Source of the DNA: Mastigias papua
Lineage: Eukaryota > Cnidaria > Scyphozoa > Rhizostomeae > Mastigiidae
Assembly: GCA_964019165.1 (NCBI GenBank)
Contig: OZ025275.1
Location: forward strand, 11,969,030 to 12,033,029
Direction of reading: 5' to 3'
DNA length: 64,000 nucleotides
Every line of letters starts with the position of its first letter. The first letter of the stretch is position 1. Position numbers and translations under genes: made by a program. The notes beneath the pieces were generated by a model, which was not told the origin of the DNA, searched no databases, and saw nothing but the letters and a program-made list of their open reading frames with translations. This document shows, piece after piece, positions 20,601 to 33,482 of the stretch.

Positions 20601-23600
20601 TGTTTGTTCTTTATTGAAAAATGATCCTTGCCTTGTGGAATTACGTACATGGTTTTCATGATGCTTGCGGAATTATTGGTCTTATTTTTGTCAAACATGG
20701 ACGGAATTATGGGTCCAGATTTTGAATCAAAATGGCATGCCCCCCTCCAAAACTAGGCTTAGTTACCTCCCCCCGAGGTGTTAATATTATACAACACAGT
20801 AATTTCTGTAGATTTATGGGGCCTCAAACGAAGAAGGCTCAAACTTTTTAATCACAGTTACCTTCTCGTTTTGCAGCTCTTCAAACGCCTTCCTATAACT
20901 TGACTGGTAAGCTTCAAGCGACTTCTTCTCTCTAAGTGAATTAGAATAAAACCATAGTAAACTTTAGTAAGGAGATGTTTTCTGATGGAAAAAACTCAAG
21001 CTACTTTTATATTGAACAAAGTGACTGATTCCTAGTTTAGTGCAATGGAATATGGTTAATGTTTCTGTCCTAATGTTTACAATCCTACATAATGCATATT
21101 TCACTTTAAGTAAAACTCTGCAATTTGGCCTCATTTCAATAAAGCAGGCTTTTCTTAATTCATTTGTTTCTACTAAAATGCATACCCTAAAAGCCCCTTT
21201 TACACTGGCCTTCAGTGGCGCTAATTTTCATGAAGAGGCCGTAAAAGGGCCACTGTAAAAAGGTCCGGCGTAAAAAGGGCCAATAAGGTACACATATTTT
21301 TTCTTCCTAGAGCTATCCTAACACAAGTTTATACCTGTCATTTCAAATCTGATCTTGCATTTTAGAACTTACTTATTCAAATCTTCCTCAACTATTTTTG
21401 AGCTTTCTTTCAACTCTTCCAGGTCTCTAGATAACTCATCCTTTTGTTCTCGCAATGTCTTTATCTGCAGCTCCAAACCAGATACACGTGACTTCATCTC
21501 CATAGCAAAATCAACAGCGGATCTCTCTTTCTCCGTGATATGAGCTAACTGTTGTTGAGCATTCGCTGTGAATGAATTTCAAAATACATCAGCATAGATA
21601 AATGGAGTTTCAGCATTTATCAAATGCCCCACCGACAATAGCCATCACATAGGCGCAATGTCTGAGTTGCACAAATACAGTAAAAAAAACTCGCCCATAA
21701 GAACCTTCATTTATTAAGAACTCACAATCCGAAATTGTATATGTTGATTTCGTATTATGTATTTCATATATCCATATGTAAAGTTGGTTGGTAAAATAGT
21801 AACTAAAATATTAATTAAAACCAACTATTTACAATCTAAAAGAGAAGAAAAGTCAAATAACTATGTACAGATATCATACACTACATGACATGTTAGCGGC
21901 AAATCCTAATGTGTGGAAGTCCTAATGCGTAGTTAGCGACAAATCCTAATGCAAGACAAATGCATTCTTTTCCAGAACAACTATTGATTTTCTTTTTGAA
22001 TGAACAAGAACCATTTCAGTCCGATTTTCTAACTAGGTCCTTCTGAATGGTTTCGATCTCTAACTACTTAGAAATAAATTGTGAAAACACGATTTTCTCA
22101 TGTTACTTATTACTCAATCGAATTACAGACAGAAATATGATAAACGGGGGTCTGGAATAAGGATGTCCTAAATGGAATTTTTCAAAAAACTAATACGCGA
22201 GGGGGGACATTTATTTGGGACTCAAGAGTATATGAATTAAAAATTCTTCAGAGGCAAAATCGAGAAGATCCAAATCTTTTACAGCTACGTTAACTTCTGC
22301 CCATATTGGAACTAGTTCTAGATGAAGGGGACTGCCATTTATTGATTCAGTGTTAACAATAAACTACCCTCTAACAAACTGAGTGAATAATATTTGAAAT
22401 TGTGATCTTCATCTTTCTCAAGATAATCAAGCAACTTTCCATCTGGAATAGTCCTTGAACTGGGAAAATGTATTCGTGAATAAATGCGCACAGTTAAAGA
22501 TGAAGGAACTGTTTTAATTTAGCATCTATGAACATCGAAAATCTAACTTTCACATAAAATAATGATAAAAACTAAAACACTGTGAGACACAAGACCCATG
22601 TAGATTACGGTTATGATTTTTTATACTGATCAGGAATTTGTTTTATATTATATTTATATTATTTTGATATAAAGCAAAAAATGTTTCGTACTAGGTCGTT
22701 TACACGTATGATGAGGTCCACGCCAACATCCCTTTTGCAACAGTGTGCTGATGTGATTATGCTCATTGATCAGCATGCTTTACCATGTTTAATTTCATAT
22801 TTATGATTTTCATATTTATCGCTTAGGATTTTCATTTCTATGTTATATTGATCATTCTTCTCAACTATAAAAGGCAATGAACAGTTACCTAATCTCTCAG
22901 TGAGATTCTTCTCGATTCTCTCCCAGTTCTGGGCTTGATTCTGATGACTGGATTGCAAATTTTCAATCTGTCGTAGCAGCGGTCGTGAGGCTAAAAGGCA
23001 ATAAATAGCATATTCCAATGCAACTGACACAAATTAATTACATAAAAAAAGAAACAAACCAACTAAAATTTATCGGAACAAACGACTTCTTTAAAATTTT
23101 CAAAATTGTGAGATGAAATCATATTGTTTGCATCTGAATCAAACGTCTAAATTGCCCTACTATCATTGCTTCAGATCCTCTAACTGGTCGACCTAGTTGA
23201 TAACAACGACGAGAATTCGTACCCGTTGCAATACTTTGAGACAATTCTTGATTTCGCGACTCTGCTCCATCTAGCCTCTACGATAACAAAGAGAATCAAA
23301 TGGAAGTTAGACCGCATAGTGCTGAAAGATATTATACTTTAAATCCTCGAATAAGCCGTCCAGGGTACTGATTCATATCGGACTTGCAAAACTATCTGAA
23401 CACATTTTCTAAAGTACTTACATCCTTTCTTGTATCCCTTTGTTCAGCTAACATGTTTTTCCCACTTTTGGTTAATATAACCCCAAATGTTTCTTATTCG
23501 TTAGCTGAAGATAGGTCAAGCTCGTTTCGACACGTTCTCTTATTACCACTTAATCAACGGTTATGTCCTAATTCTAGTCTCTAGCTACAGTTATGTCATA

Positions 23601-26600
23601 ATTCTGGTTTTCTACATAAAAATAGCGTTGTTGAGATAATGAAAACTCCAGAAACCACCCTGGTAATGTTTTTCGTCGTGGCCTCCTACTCAAAAGCACT
23701 TATATCCACAACACAAAGGGAATGGTCTAAATACACGCATCAGTCAGGAACAAGGTCTTATTCGAAGGCTGTGGGTTTAATGAACAATTTGAAGTTCTAG
23801 CAAGGGAGCTTATTCAACAGGGGCATTTTAGAGTGGTGGACCAACCCAAGGACTGAAGGTAATAGAGTACAAAGGGAAAGCGGAATTCTTGTAAGAACAA
23901 TGGCTAGCTACTAGAAGCTTTACCATCAATCAAATCACATCATTGATCAATTCGTATTTACATACTTGCGTCCATGGGACCTTCTGGCATCTATTATGAG
24001 ACACACATTCGGTACCTTTTTTCATAAAATTGTTGTGTTCTTCTGTTTAGTAAGTAGTATATATCTGTTGCATATTGTAAGTACCATTCATAACAGAGCA
24101 CGGTGGCCCTATGTCTCTTCTGGCTATGAATGGTACATTATATTGCAAATATTGTATTGGTTTTTAATCCGTGTCAATTACAAAAAACTTTACCAACCAA
24201 ATAAAAAATAAAGCAATAATCACATTTTTCATACTGTTTAATTATATTGATATTATTGGATAATATGGAAAAGGGGATTATTGATATCATTAATTAATGA
24301 TATTTTACATCACAAACAAGGTTTGCTATCTTGAAAAAATATAGTGGGAAGTAAGCAAAGAAAACTTACATGTTGAAGGTCCTTTATCTCCATTTGAAAA
24401 CTATCTTCACGTCGGGCAGATGTCTGTTCGGTTCTTGTCAGACAGAGACGCAAACTATTGAGCTGAAATACGGCAGAAAATTTAAATGGGGCATTACGAA
24501 ATGATCTCGTTCATCATAATATGTAATCTAACAGGCCTGCGGTGCTTATTAGGATAGTATACACAAGGATGGGCATTAAATAAATTTCATGCAGGCATGA
24601 AGGTAGTATAATCTTGTGGCACACAAAGAATGCCTGAAAATCTCTAATTACTAAGAGCGCCAAGTATTGTACTATAATTTCTGAGACTACTATCAAACAA
24701 CTGAAACAAAAAATACGTGATTGTGGAAAAATAAAGGATATCGTTATACAGCTGAAAGGTATAATATACCAGGGTTGCTAGTAAAAAATGACATTGAGTA
24801 ATCTATCGAATAAATGATGAGACAAAAAAGCACAGCCTTAATGCAATGTAAAATTTGGCCCAGTGGCTAACAAACTGAGGTCAGCTGTCCACCACAAAGA
24901 GCACCAGGGGGCCATGAAAGATTCCAGGGGACCTCAAGAGGCTGCTGTTACTTCTTTGACTCATTGTTTTATTGGCCTATATCAAAGTTGATGTTTGCTT
25001 TCCATGACATAATATCAATCATATCATCTATTTGTCTCTTCAGGGAGACCATGATTTGAACAATTATACTGTAGGGGACTGCCATACAAAATAATTTGAA
25101 AAGTTTTGAAACCACTGATTTAGACAGAAATATACCTCTTCTAGATGTGTAAGTTTTTCATGTTTTGCTTGATCTTCAACTTCCATTAATCTTTGCTCAA
25201 ATTCGGCTTTTGTTGTCTTGAGGTGCCTAATTTCCTGCAGAAAGGATCTGTTCATGAAATGAAGTCCATAATGCAAAACAATAGTATAACAAAATGTAAT
25301 AGATGCTTTAATTCTAGAAAAAGGAGCAACAAACAAACCTCAATTTCTGATTCTATATTGGCTTTCTCCAGATTCAATCTGTTAATTTCTCTAAAATGAC
25401 ACAATTTGCTACATTGATGAAAAATAATTATAGCAAGATAAGATTTATGAAATCCAGCTAGCTATCATACCCAAGTTCATCATCATTTTAAAACTTAAAC
25501 CATACTACCTATAAGCAAACAACACAAACATACAACATAAAGCTACTGCAATACAAAGGTAAAAATCTTATCTAGTAGCTCAACCAATTAAGGGAAGAGC
25601 CCCCCTTTTTGTCATGTTAAAGTACATTATTGCTCAGCTACTATGCATTAATAAAGACATATTCTGAGAAATAATGGGGCATCTTGTTTATTATGTAGCC
25701 ATGCAAAATCAGTAATTGCAGTATATACTGTACTATCTATGGCATGACAATTAATCAATATATAGTTCAAAATATAATGCTGTCTTGTATGCATGCACAA
25801 AATTTTTTCTATATCAAGCACTAAATTTCCTGTTTGATTCTTATAATTACTGGTCAGTTTGTACTGTACACTATAAGACACATATATCACCTACTGGTAG
25901 CCAGAATCCAATGTTGTCTGCATTCCCTTGATTTTATCTTCAGCATCATCTAGCTGGTCCTTCAATTTTGAATTTTCATCCTCTTGTTGGTCTGTTATTG
26001 ATTCTAAAGTCTTGACTTGATCTGAAAAGAAATTCAACAACCCTCATCATGATCAAAGGTCTCATAAAAACTGTCTAGCTAGTATTTCTCAGAATTCATA
26101 TAAAATATACTAAATATGCATACTTGTGTGCTGTGCCAACTAAATGCACTAAAACAAAGTAAACTTAAATGCAATAACACAAATATAGATCAAAGATGTA
26201 AAATAATAACCTACCTTAAACTCTCATTATTTAAATCCTGATTGATATCAATTTGGAGACAAGAGAAGAAATTGCAGAGTAAATTACTTTATCAAAATAG
26301 CTACCTTTCAAAGCTTTCTCTTGTTCGCTTTTCTCTTTCACTGTTTCTTTCAATTTGCTTATTTCTGCATCCTTCTCTTCAATTTGCTTCCTAGTAAAAT
26401 ATAAATCTTTTAGATAGGAACACAATCACAATAAAACCATATAGATATATACAATATAAACTCTCTTCTTACTGCACTGCTGGAAAATGCTTAATCTCAG
26501 ATGAGAATCTTTACAAACTACTTACATTCTTGTGAGAAACAAATTCTGATAACTTTTTAATAATTTTTAGCATTTTTTACTTTATTTTCAAAAGTGGCCT

Positions 26601-29600
26601 GACTGAACCTCCCAAAAACTGTCATTTCTCAAATATTTGCAAAAGAACTCTTGAAATACGAGCAAGTCTACAAACATACAAGTCTAAATGCATGAAAAAA
26701 CTAAGAACAATGAGCAGTGGCAAAAATTATCTGGTCACTACAAAATAAAGAGCATGTATGCTATGCTCTGTACATGACAATTTGTAATACTTTTTCAAGC
26801 ATGAATAATCTCAACAAAGAAAACATTGCAGTATCATCAGCTTATCTAAAGCATTCAACTACAAGTGATGCAGCACTTTAGGGGATTTCTTTTAACTCCT
26901 TATATCACTAATATACTAATTTAAAACAAATCGAAAGGCACACTCACATAATCTGCTCTGATTTCTCCTCTAGTGTCTTAACTTTGGCCCGGAATTTCTT
27001 TAGCAAATTGTTACTCTTAAGTTCTTTCTTTGACAGAGCTTCACCTAAATAATATCCAAAAACATAACACAAATTTTTGTCAACTTCTCTAATAGTGATT
27101 TTCAAAATCTAGCTTAATATATACATATTTTTATGTGTAAACTAATCTAAATCAATAACTAAATTAAAAATAAATAAACAAAAATATTTTTGAATTCTAT
27201 TAACTATCTAACATAGAATAAAACTAATTCAAAATTTAAAATTGTCCAATCATTGCAAATTTCCTCATGCATCATTTAACTAAAAAACTCTCATAGTACA
27301 CAAAGCTATTTTTCTGAATGTCCAATCCAAATGTTGATTTTGAATGTGAGAGTCTATGAAACCTTCCAAAGAAATTCTGTGGAGCATAGTGGACGCTACT
27401 TAAAGGTACTGCAATAATGTGCAGAAAACTGATTATAATTTGCTAAGCAACTCATGAGTCATTGGGTTTGAATGCAATTTTTTTAATGAAAAATGTTTGC
27501 AACTCAGCAAATCTTCTTGACATTATCACAAATACCTTCTACAAGCAGTTCTGCAATTTGGTCTTCCTTCTCCTTTATGCTTCTCATGTAATCATCAATC
27601 AGCTCATCAGAACTACAGAAAGCAATGAATGTCACAAAGCAACTGAACTAAGACTAATAAAAAATGACTGGGACATCCTAATCAAATCTTTATTGGGAAA
27701 TAAAACAGAGAAAATCAAAATACTCTCACTTCTTTGTCAGTCTCTTAATAGTGTCTTCCAGTTCAATTTTCAGCTCATCTCTTTCCTGTAAAAATTAACA
27801 TTCAAAATCCATAATAAGTAAGAAGATCTTCTACTGTACTTGAAAGACAACAATTTAGCACAATGTTCAACAATGCTACACACACCACTGGGTTGTCCTA
27901 TCAAGAGGGGCACAGTGGCTGGTGGGGCAGAGGGAAAGGGGACCACAGTCTTCTATAGCACAAAATCTGTCAGAAATTTTAGACTTGTTCTATGTTAATA
28001 TAATTTATGTACCACTGCAATCATTTTTGAGAGCCTGAAATTAAGGAAAATTGTTTGAAAAATTGTGCTATATAAAGTAGCTAGTAAAGCACAACTGATA
28101 CTAATATGCTGCAAGTTCATTTCTTTTGAGAGTGTTTTGCAGCAAAGCATGAACATCTAATAGCGAAATCACATGGCATTTCGTTAGATACTTTAGGTAC
28201 AATTCCACTTCCTTTCCTGAATCCTACAACTTATCTTGCTTCAAATCTAACATCAACAAACTTGATCTCATCTCCCTAACTAATTAACTTTCCTTTCTCT
28301 TTCTTCCTTTTTCAGGGCTTTGTTATAGGCTGTACTAGCCTTTCCCCGACATTACTTACTAAAAAAATAACCAATATATATTCCCCATCAAAAAATGGCT
28401 TACTTTCTTAACTGTCTTCAATTCAATTCTCATCTCATCAACTATGTTTGTAAACTCATCCCTCATTTCTCTGATTACTTCATTCTCACCAGATTCAACT
28501 TGCTGAGCTTGCTCCAACTGACTATAATTGAATTAAACAATAGTGGATTGAAAAAAATCACCAAAACATACATCAAATTACAAAATAGTTGTTTATAGCA
28601 GATACTATTACAGCAATTAATATGTACAACTTCAACAATAAATGTAACATTGATTCTCAAAGAATGAAGTGCTACACTAAAACCAAATGGTGTCTAGCAC
28701 CTTGGTGAACATGTTTTGAGAAAAAACACATTTATCATACAATCATTGCTTACATTTATAAGCTTCAATCCTCATTCTATAACCCCAATCAATATCTAAT
28801 AGAAAACTTTTAGAAAAGCTGGTAAAAATATCACAAAATGACGAAAAGGAATGGGTCTATCAATGACACTGTATAAAGCCTACTTTCGTAATATAGCGAC
28901 TGCCTCTTGCAAATCAATATTCTCTTTGCTTAAAGCAACCATTCTTGATTCCCTCACATCAACTACCTCCTGTAATCTCTTGATCTCCTAAAATTAGACA
29001 ATATACTCTCTAGATGATGCACAGCTTTTCAGAACATTAAAATAACACCACTATATTACAGTCTCAGGTCTGTATATTACTTCGGTGCCAAGTGTTGGGA
29101 CAACATTTCCATATATATTAAAATCTCACCATCTGCCTGTAAATTTCACAAACAACTTAAATCATTTCTCGTAAACAACTATCAATCATAAGTAAATTAT
29201 AATCAACTGCTACAATCCTAAGTAAAAATGTTCTTTAAATAAGAACATAACCCAATGCAAAAAGATATTTACATGCTTAATAGCTACCTTTGGAAAGTAT
29301 GGAAGGGAATGGGGCTTTTTCCTCAATTAGCCTAGCTACAGAGAGAGCTCCTCCCTAAGAAATTCCCCTGTGTTCATCTACTTCTATGTTAGTATTCTGT
29401 CTGTATGTTTAACTTAGATTTTCTTTATCTTGCATTAAATGTATTTTTATTTGCACTGTATGTAGAGGAATTTTGAAAACATGAAACTGAACTGAATTGA
29501 AACAAGAGAAAAAGAGACTCATGTTTGAAGGAAACTACAAGCATGCTATCACTACCTTGTGAAGTTCAGTAGTTTCTGGGCTGATCATAGATGCATCTTC

Positions 29601-31205
29601 CTCTATAGGCTCAGGTTTAACTGTCCAATCAGTAGAACTGTCTGTATTTCCAATAAATTGGGATTCACCCTCAATATCTTTGATTTTCTGCTCTGCTGCA
29701 CAACTTACAATATCAATAGCACATGTCTTAACATCATTGCTAACATCATCAATACTATTTCTGAAATCATTTGAATGTGGTCCCCCTAGCTGTTTGTCAG
29801 AATTTCCGTCCATTGGACTATAAACTTTATCATGATACTCATTTGGATTGCTGTCTAACACTGAGTCACTTTCTGTCATACCATTTTCCTCTTTCCTATG
29901 ACCACCCTCAATGTCAGTAGAAAGCTGCTCTTTAACCACATCTAAAGATTTATCAGATTCTTTAGAAATATATTCCTCATTAAAGTCTGATTGGTCATTC
30001 CATTCTCTACCATCAACAATATCAGGTTCCTTAACAGTTAAATCCTGATTTTCAAGTGACTCTTTGATATCCATATCATTTTCATCCAAGTGTTCTATCT
30101 CACAGTTTTTCATATCATTCTCATAATCATCAGAAACAGTATCCTGAGCACTTGAAATTTCTCTACTACTATCACCAATAATCCCCAATTGTGTATATTC
30201 TTCTTCAGATACCAATGGTGGTTCTCCTCTTCCTACATCATTCTGTTTAGCACAATCTAATTGACAGCTGCTTGAATCATCAACTTCAATATTGTCTGAT
30301 GCATCAACATATTCACTATTATCATCATCATTATCATTATCAATACAGTAATTCTGATCTTGCAATATTGTATTTCTTGATTCATTTGTAAGATTATTGC
30401 TAGTGACAGCCTTTTCAGCCATATCAACATTCATTGACACATTTTCATATTTTGTTTGCTCTGTTTCCATAGTAGATACTCTGCCAATAGAGGGCTCACT
30501 TTCACTTAAAAGATTATTCATAAAATTTCCATTGCTCTCCTCTTGTCTATCCTTTTTAACATCTTCTTTTCCTGTAGATTTTGCCTCCCTGTAACTTTTT
30601 GCAACACTCTCATCTAAGAAACCTTCTAATGAATCCTTATCAACCCTTTCTTTCATATCCTTTTTGACATGTTCCTTTAATTTTGTATTTGATACTTCTT
30701 CCTCAGATGTGTCAGGAGCATCATACCTGGTATTTCCCTTGGAGACAGCCTCAGTGCTACTGCTTGAGAGTGATCTAGAGCTTCTTTTATTCTTTGAGTT
30801 TGGCTTTTGGTTAACTAACTCAGAATTTCCTGTAGCAGTTATTGATTGGGATGTTAACTTGCCCTTTGTTTCTGATTTTAACTTGGGTGTTGAATGCTTA
30901 TCTGATCCTAAAAATGATGAAAAAAAGGACTCTTCTTCTAGGGCATTGCTCTTGTCCTTCCTCAATCTACTTGTTCTGCTAGCATCATCACCATAATCAT
31001 CTTCCTCTTGAAACTTTGATTGCTGATGAGATCTTGAAGATGCCTCAGTATAACTTCTTGATTTTGCTGCATACATGGATCGACTGCCTGCTGTAACTCC
31101 TTCATTTTCATCCTTAATATCTAATACTTTATCAATGGACTTCTGCGCCTGAGAAATAGCCGACTTAGCCAAACTTGAAATTCCAGATGTATTAAACCAA
31201 CTCAT
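17676..31205 (-). CDS. TMF1: TMF1, TATA element modulatory factor / Golgi golgin (20 exons, last exon not found)
   Basis: Exons in transcript order: 31205-29556, 28987-28884, 28521-28404, 27785-27730, 27612-27536, 27044-26948, 26390-26305, 26021-25895, 25390-25339, 25234-25136, 24462-24370, 23277-23223, 22990-22889, 21565-21373, 20931-20862, 20350-20273, 19919-19851, 19558-19385, 18868-18743, 17786-17676. Phases are consistent, for 1179 codons. TMF1 is a coiled-coil golgin that binds Rab6 and tethers vesicles at the Golgi. The start MSWFNTSGISSLAKSAIS and the SFFSSFLGS motif near residue 95 match the family. Exon 1 encodes a 550-residue acidic, Ser/Asp/Glu-rich low-complexity region. The rest is coiled coil, with LRLCLTRTEQ, NQELSQS, PLLRQIENLQ and, in the conserved C-terminal domain, RYNAALQLYGEKVEEADEL. 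The last exon should code for a few residues after MYKQQ. Reading on without splicing would add 13 residues and stop at about 17637. Confidence 0.93.
18019..18090 (-). mobile_element. Diverged or truncated MITE of the TA/CACG family in a TMF1 intron
   Basis: TA then CACGTTTTTCATTTTGTAAG and TTATAAGAAAATGAG resemble one end of the family seen at 54204-54557. Similarity fades after the AGAAAATCTTAAGAAA block, and the other end was not found. Confidence 0.45.
20422..20780. mobile_element. TTAA-flanked inverted-repeat element in a TMF1 intron
   Basis: 359 bp between TTAA at 20418-20421 and 20781-20784. The ends are imperfect inverted repeats of about 45 bp, rich in G on the inner strand (left GGGGGTAG.., right end reading CTCGGGGGGAGG on the other strand, both leading into TGCCATT). 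The interior repeats a GGAATTA(C/T)G motif about five times. TTAA target sites are typical of piggyBac-type elements. No coding capacity. It lies between TMF1 exons 20931-20862 and 20350-20273. Confidence 0.55.
24861..25117. mobile_element. hAT-type MITE in a TMF1 intron
   Basis: 257 bp with termini CAGTGGCTAACAAACT and, from the other strand, CAGTGGTTTCAAAACT. The flanking octamers ATTTGGCC (24853-24860) and ATTTAGAC (25118-25125) match at 6 of 8 positions. CAGTGG ends with an 8-bp duplication are the usual hAT signature. The element ends only 19 bp from the splice donor of the exon 25234-25136. Confidence 0.65.
28301..28367 (+). repeat. Short dispersed repeat, partner of 1-70
   Basis: Resembles the start of the window (pyrimidine run, CAGGGCTTTG, ACATTACTTACTAAAAAA). 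It lies in the TMF1 intron between exons 28521-28404 and 27785-27730, close to the first of these. Confidence 0.4.
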
Positions 31206-32240
31206 AGCTCTCTTTTTTGCACAGTTTCCTGCTTCTTCCTAACTCTTCTTGGTATTCCCCATATTATATTCAACTACAACCGTGCTAAATTTCCGGAAAT
31301 TATTCGAAACCATATATATATGTGTACCAATACTCTTGGTCTGAATCTTGGTCTATGCAATTGACTTGGGCCCATACAGTCTACTCAGTTTACACGGTGC
31401 TTATTACATAGATCCTCTCTAGCAATTCAGTATGCCCTTTCAGTTGTCTGGAATCTTTTTGATGTAATAAAAGTTCTAGAAGTACTCTACAGTCCAATGC
31501 GTATTCATCTTGGTAGGTTTCATACATAACAAAGTTGGAAAACGTAGTTGTTGTTGTACACGTATGCAAAAAGCTGCTTCTGCGGGGCTCCTACTCAGGA
31601 GTCACTATTTCGTGCAGTTGATACTATTTTTCCCAGAGAAATAGTACAGGGGAACCATTAAAAAAACTGTGGCAGGCCCGTAGACACTGCCGCAGACACG
31701 TAGACAAATGAAAAAAGTGTGTAACATACGATCGTAGGAAAAAAGAACTTTGCAAAATTTCAGAAGCAAAGACAACATCTTCTGGAGTAGAGTCATTATC
31801 ATTTAGGGGAAGTTTTCTTTGGAATACCCGTAATGACACCATAAAACAAGAGCCTTTACTTGCGCGTTTTAAAAACAAAATAAAGCATTGGGCAGGTAAA
31901 CAGTGCACAACGTGCAGAATATGCATGCAATCAGAACATGATACCAGTTTTGTTCTTTTTGTCAATTTTAGATATTTTTTTCTTTTTATATGTGTTGCAG
32001 TTAAGTTGGTCTTAATTAGTATTTAATGCTATTGTAAACAACAAAAATTAAGAAAAAATGAATACGAATATGCTCTAAAATATTCACTCAAGTTGTATAA
32101 GAAATGACTTACACTGTAATTTCTATGTTACTCATTGCAAAATTGACTTCTACATCCATGCCCCCCCCCCCAATCCTTTTCAGCTATCTAAGGTATCTAA
32201 GGTACTTCCGTAAATTGAATAAAAAGACTGTCAGAGATTA
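31206..32240. other. TMF1 upstream region
   Basis: The 5' flank of TMF1, expected to hold its promoter and 5' UTR. No canonical TATA box is placed convincingly. A run of ten C lies at 32161-32170. No coding region is recognised. Confidence 0.5.
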
Positions 32241-32702
32241 GAGATACATGCTATTGTCTTACAAGATACATGCTATTGTCTTACAAGATACATGCTATTG
32301 TCTTACAAGATACATGCTATTGTCTTACAAGATACATGCTATTGTCTTACAAGATACATGCTATTGTCTTACAAGATACATGCTATTGTCTTACAAGATA
32401 CATGCTATTGTCTTACAAGATACATGCTATTGTCTTACAAGATATATGCTATTGTCTTACAAGATACATGCTATTGTCTTACAAGATATATGCTATTGTC
32501 TTACAAGATACATGCTATTGTCTTACAAGATATATGCTATTGTCTTACAAGATACATGCTATTGTCTTACAAGATATATGCTATTGTCTTACAAGATACA
32601 TGCTATTGTCTTACAAGATATATGCTATTGTCTTACAAGATACATGCTATTGTCTTACAAGATATATGCTATTGTCTTACAAGATACATGCTATTGTCTT
32701 AC
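32241..32702 (+). repeat. 22-bp minisatellite, 21 units, with a 44-bp higher-order half
   Basis: 21 head-to-tail 22-bp units (AAGATACATG...GTCTTAC) with almost no variation except one C/T site. Units 1-9 all carry C (TACATG); units 10-21 alternate T, C, T, C and so on. Because 22 is not a multiple of three, all three plus-strand frames stay open, which produces three overlapping artefactual reading frames with a 22-residue period. No promoter or family resemblance supports translation. Confidence 0.97.
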
Positions 32703-32791
32703 AAGACAGGCAGTTTTAGGCTCAGTAGTGAAAATTTCTTAGTTTTTAATGATTTCAGTATCAAATGTCTCTTAAGTCGTTCTTACTAATT

Positions 32792-33476
32792 CAGACTGTC
32801 CAACTGTCCCACTTTGAGCGAGGCAGTCCCGCTTTCAGAAGAATTGTCCCGCGTCCAGTACTGACCTCGTTTGGCACACAGTTTGTACCAGTTTTTAGGC
32901 ACTGTTGATGATTCACCCAAACTACTTTCACGAAAAAGCTATAGGGACGGTCATCAAAATAAAACAAGTTAGAATTAGGTGACAAGCTGTATGCTCTAAG
33001 AACTGCGGTACTTGACTTTCAAATTACCAGTTTGCCCATTTTTACTGCTGGTATAGAAGTTGATGAGTTCTGAGCTTTAAATTCACAATATTGGCACAGT
33101 TGATACCTACCAGCCTGTCTACAGTACCCTTCTCATAATCATACGTGCACTTCTGGTATTGCCAACCAGCAATGCTAACAGTTAAGGATGGTTCTCTATG
33201 GTACCAGAAATTGACTCGGAAGGCACACCTGGACGCACAACTGTCGCACCTTTACTGCCGTTGAAGCTGAGCGTAGATGAAGACTGTTTCAGTTTTAAGC
33301 CACCAAAGGCTTTGTTTGAAATAAACACCGCAATTATTGAATCAGATGTACTTTATGGCATTGTAATAAATATAATTTTTGTGCAAGGCATTATGTATAC
33401 CACTTCAAACATAATGAAATGTGTCAAGTTTTCAAAAGGTGTCCCACTTTGACAAGCTTAGCAAGTTGGACGTCTG
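32792..33476. mobile_element. Non-autonomous DNA transposon, CAGAC termini, 6-bp CTAATT duplication
   Basis: 685 bp flanked by CTAATT (32786-32791 and 33477-33482). The left end is CAGACTGTCCAACTG and the right end, read on the other strand, is CAGACGTCCAACTTG, one indel apart. GTCCCACTTTGA occurs near both ends in the same orientation. No transposase frame is recognisable. The superfamily is uncertain because a 6-bp duplication is unusual for CAG-ended elements. Confidence 0.6.
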
Positions 33477-33482
33477 CTAATT

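Noticed and set aside
32248..32789. Three overlapping open frames of about 150-165 codons with 22-residue repeats
   Set aside because: They are the three frames of the 22-bp minisatellite, which lacks stop triplets in all plus frames; no initiation context or family match.
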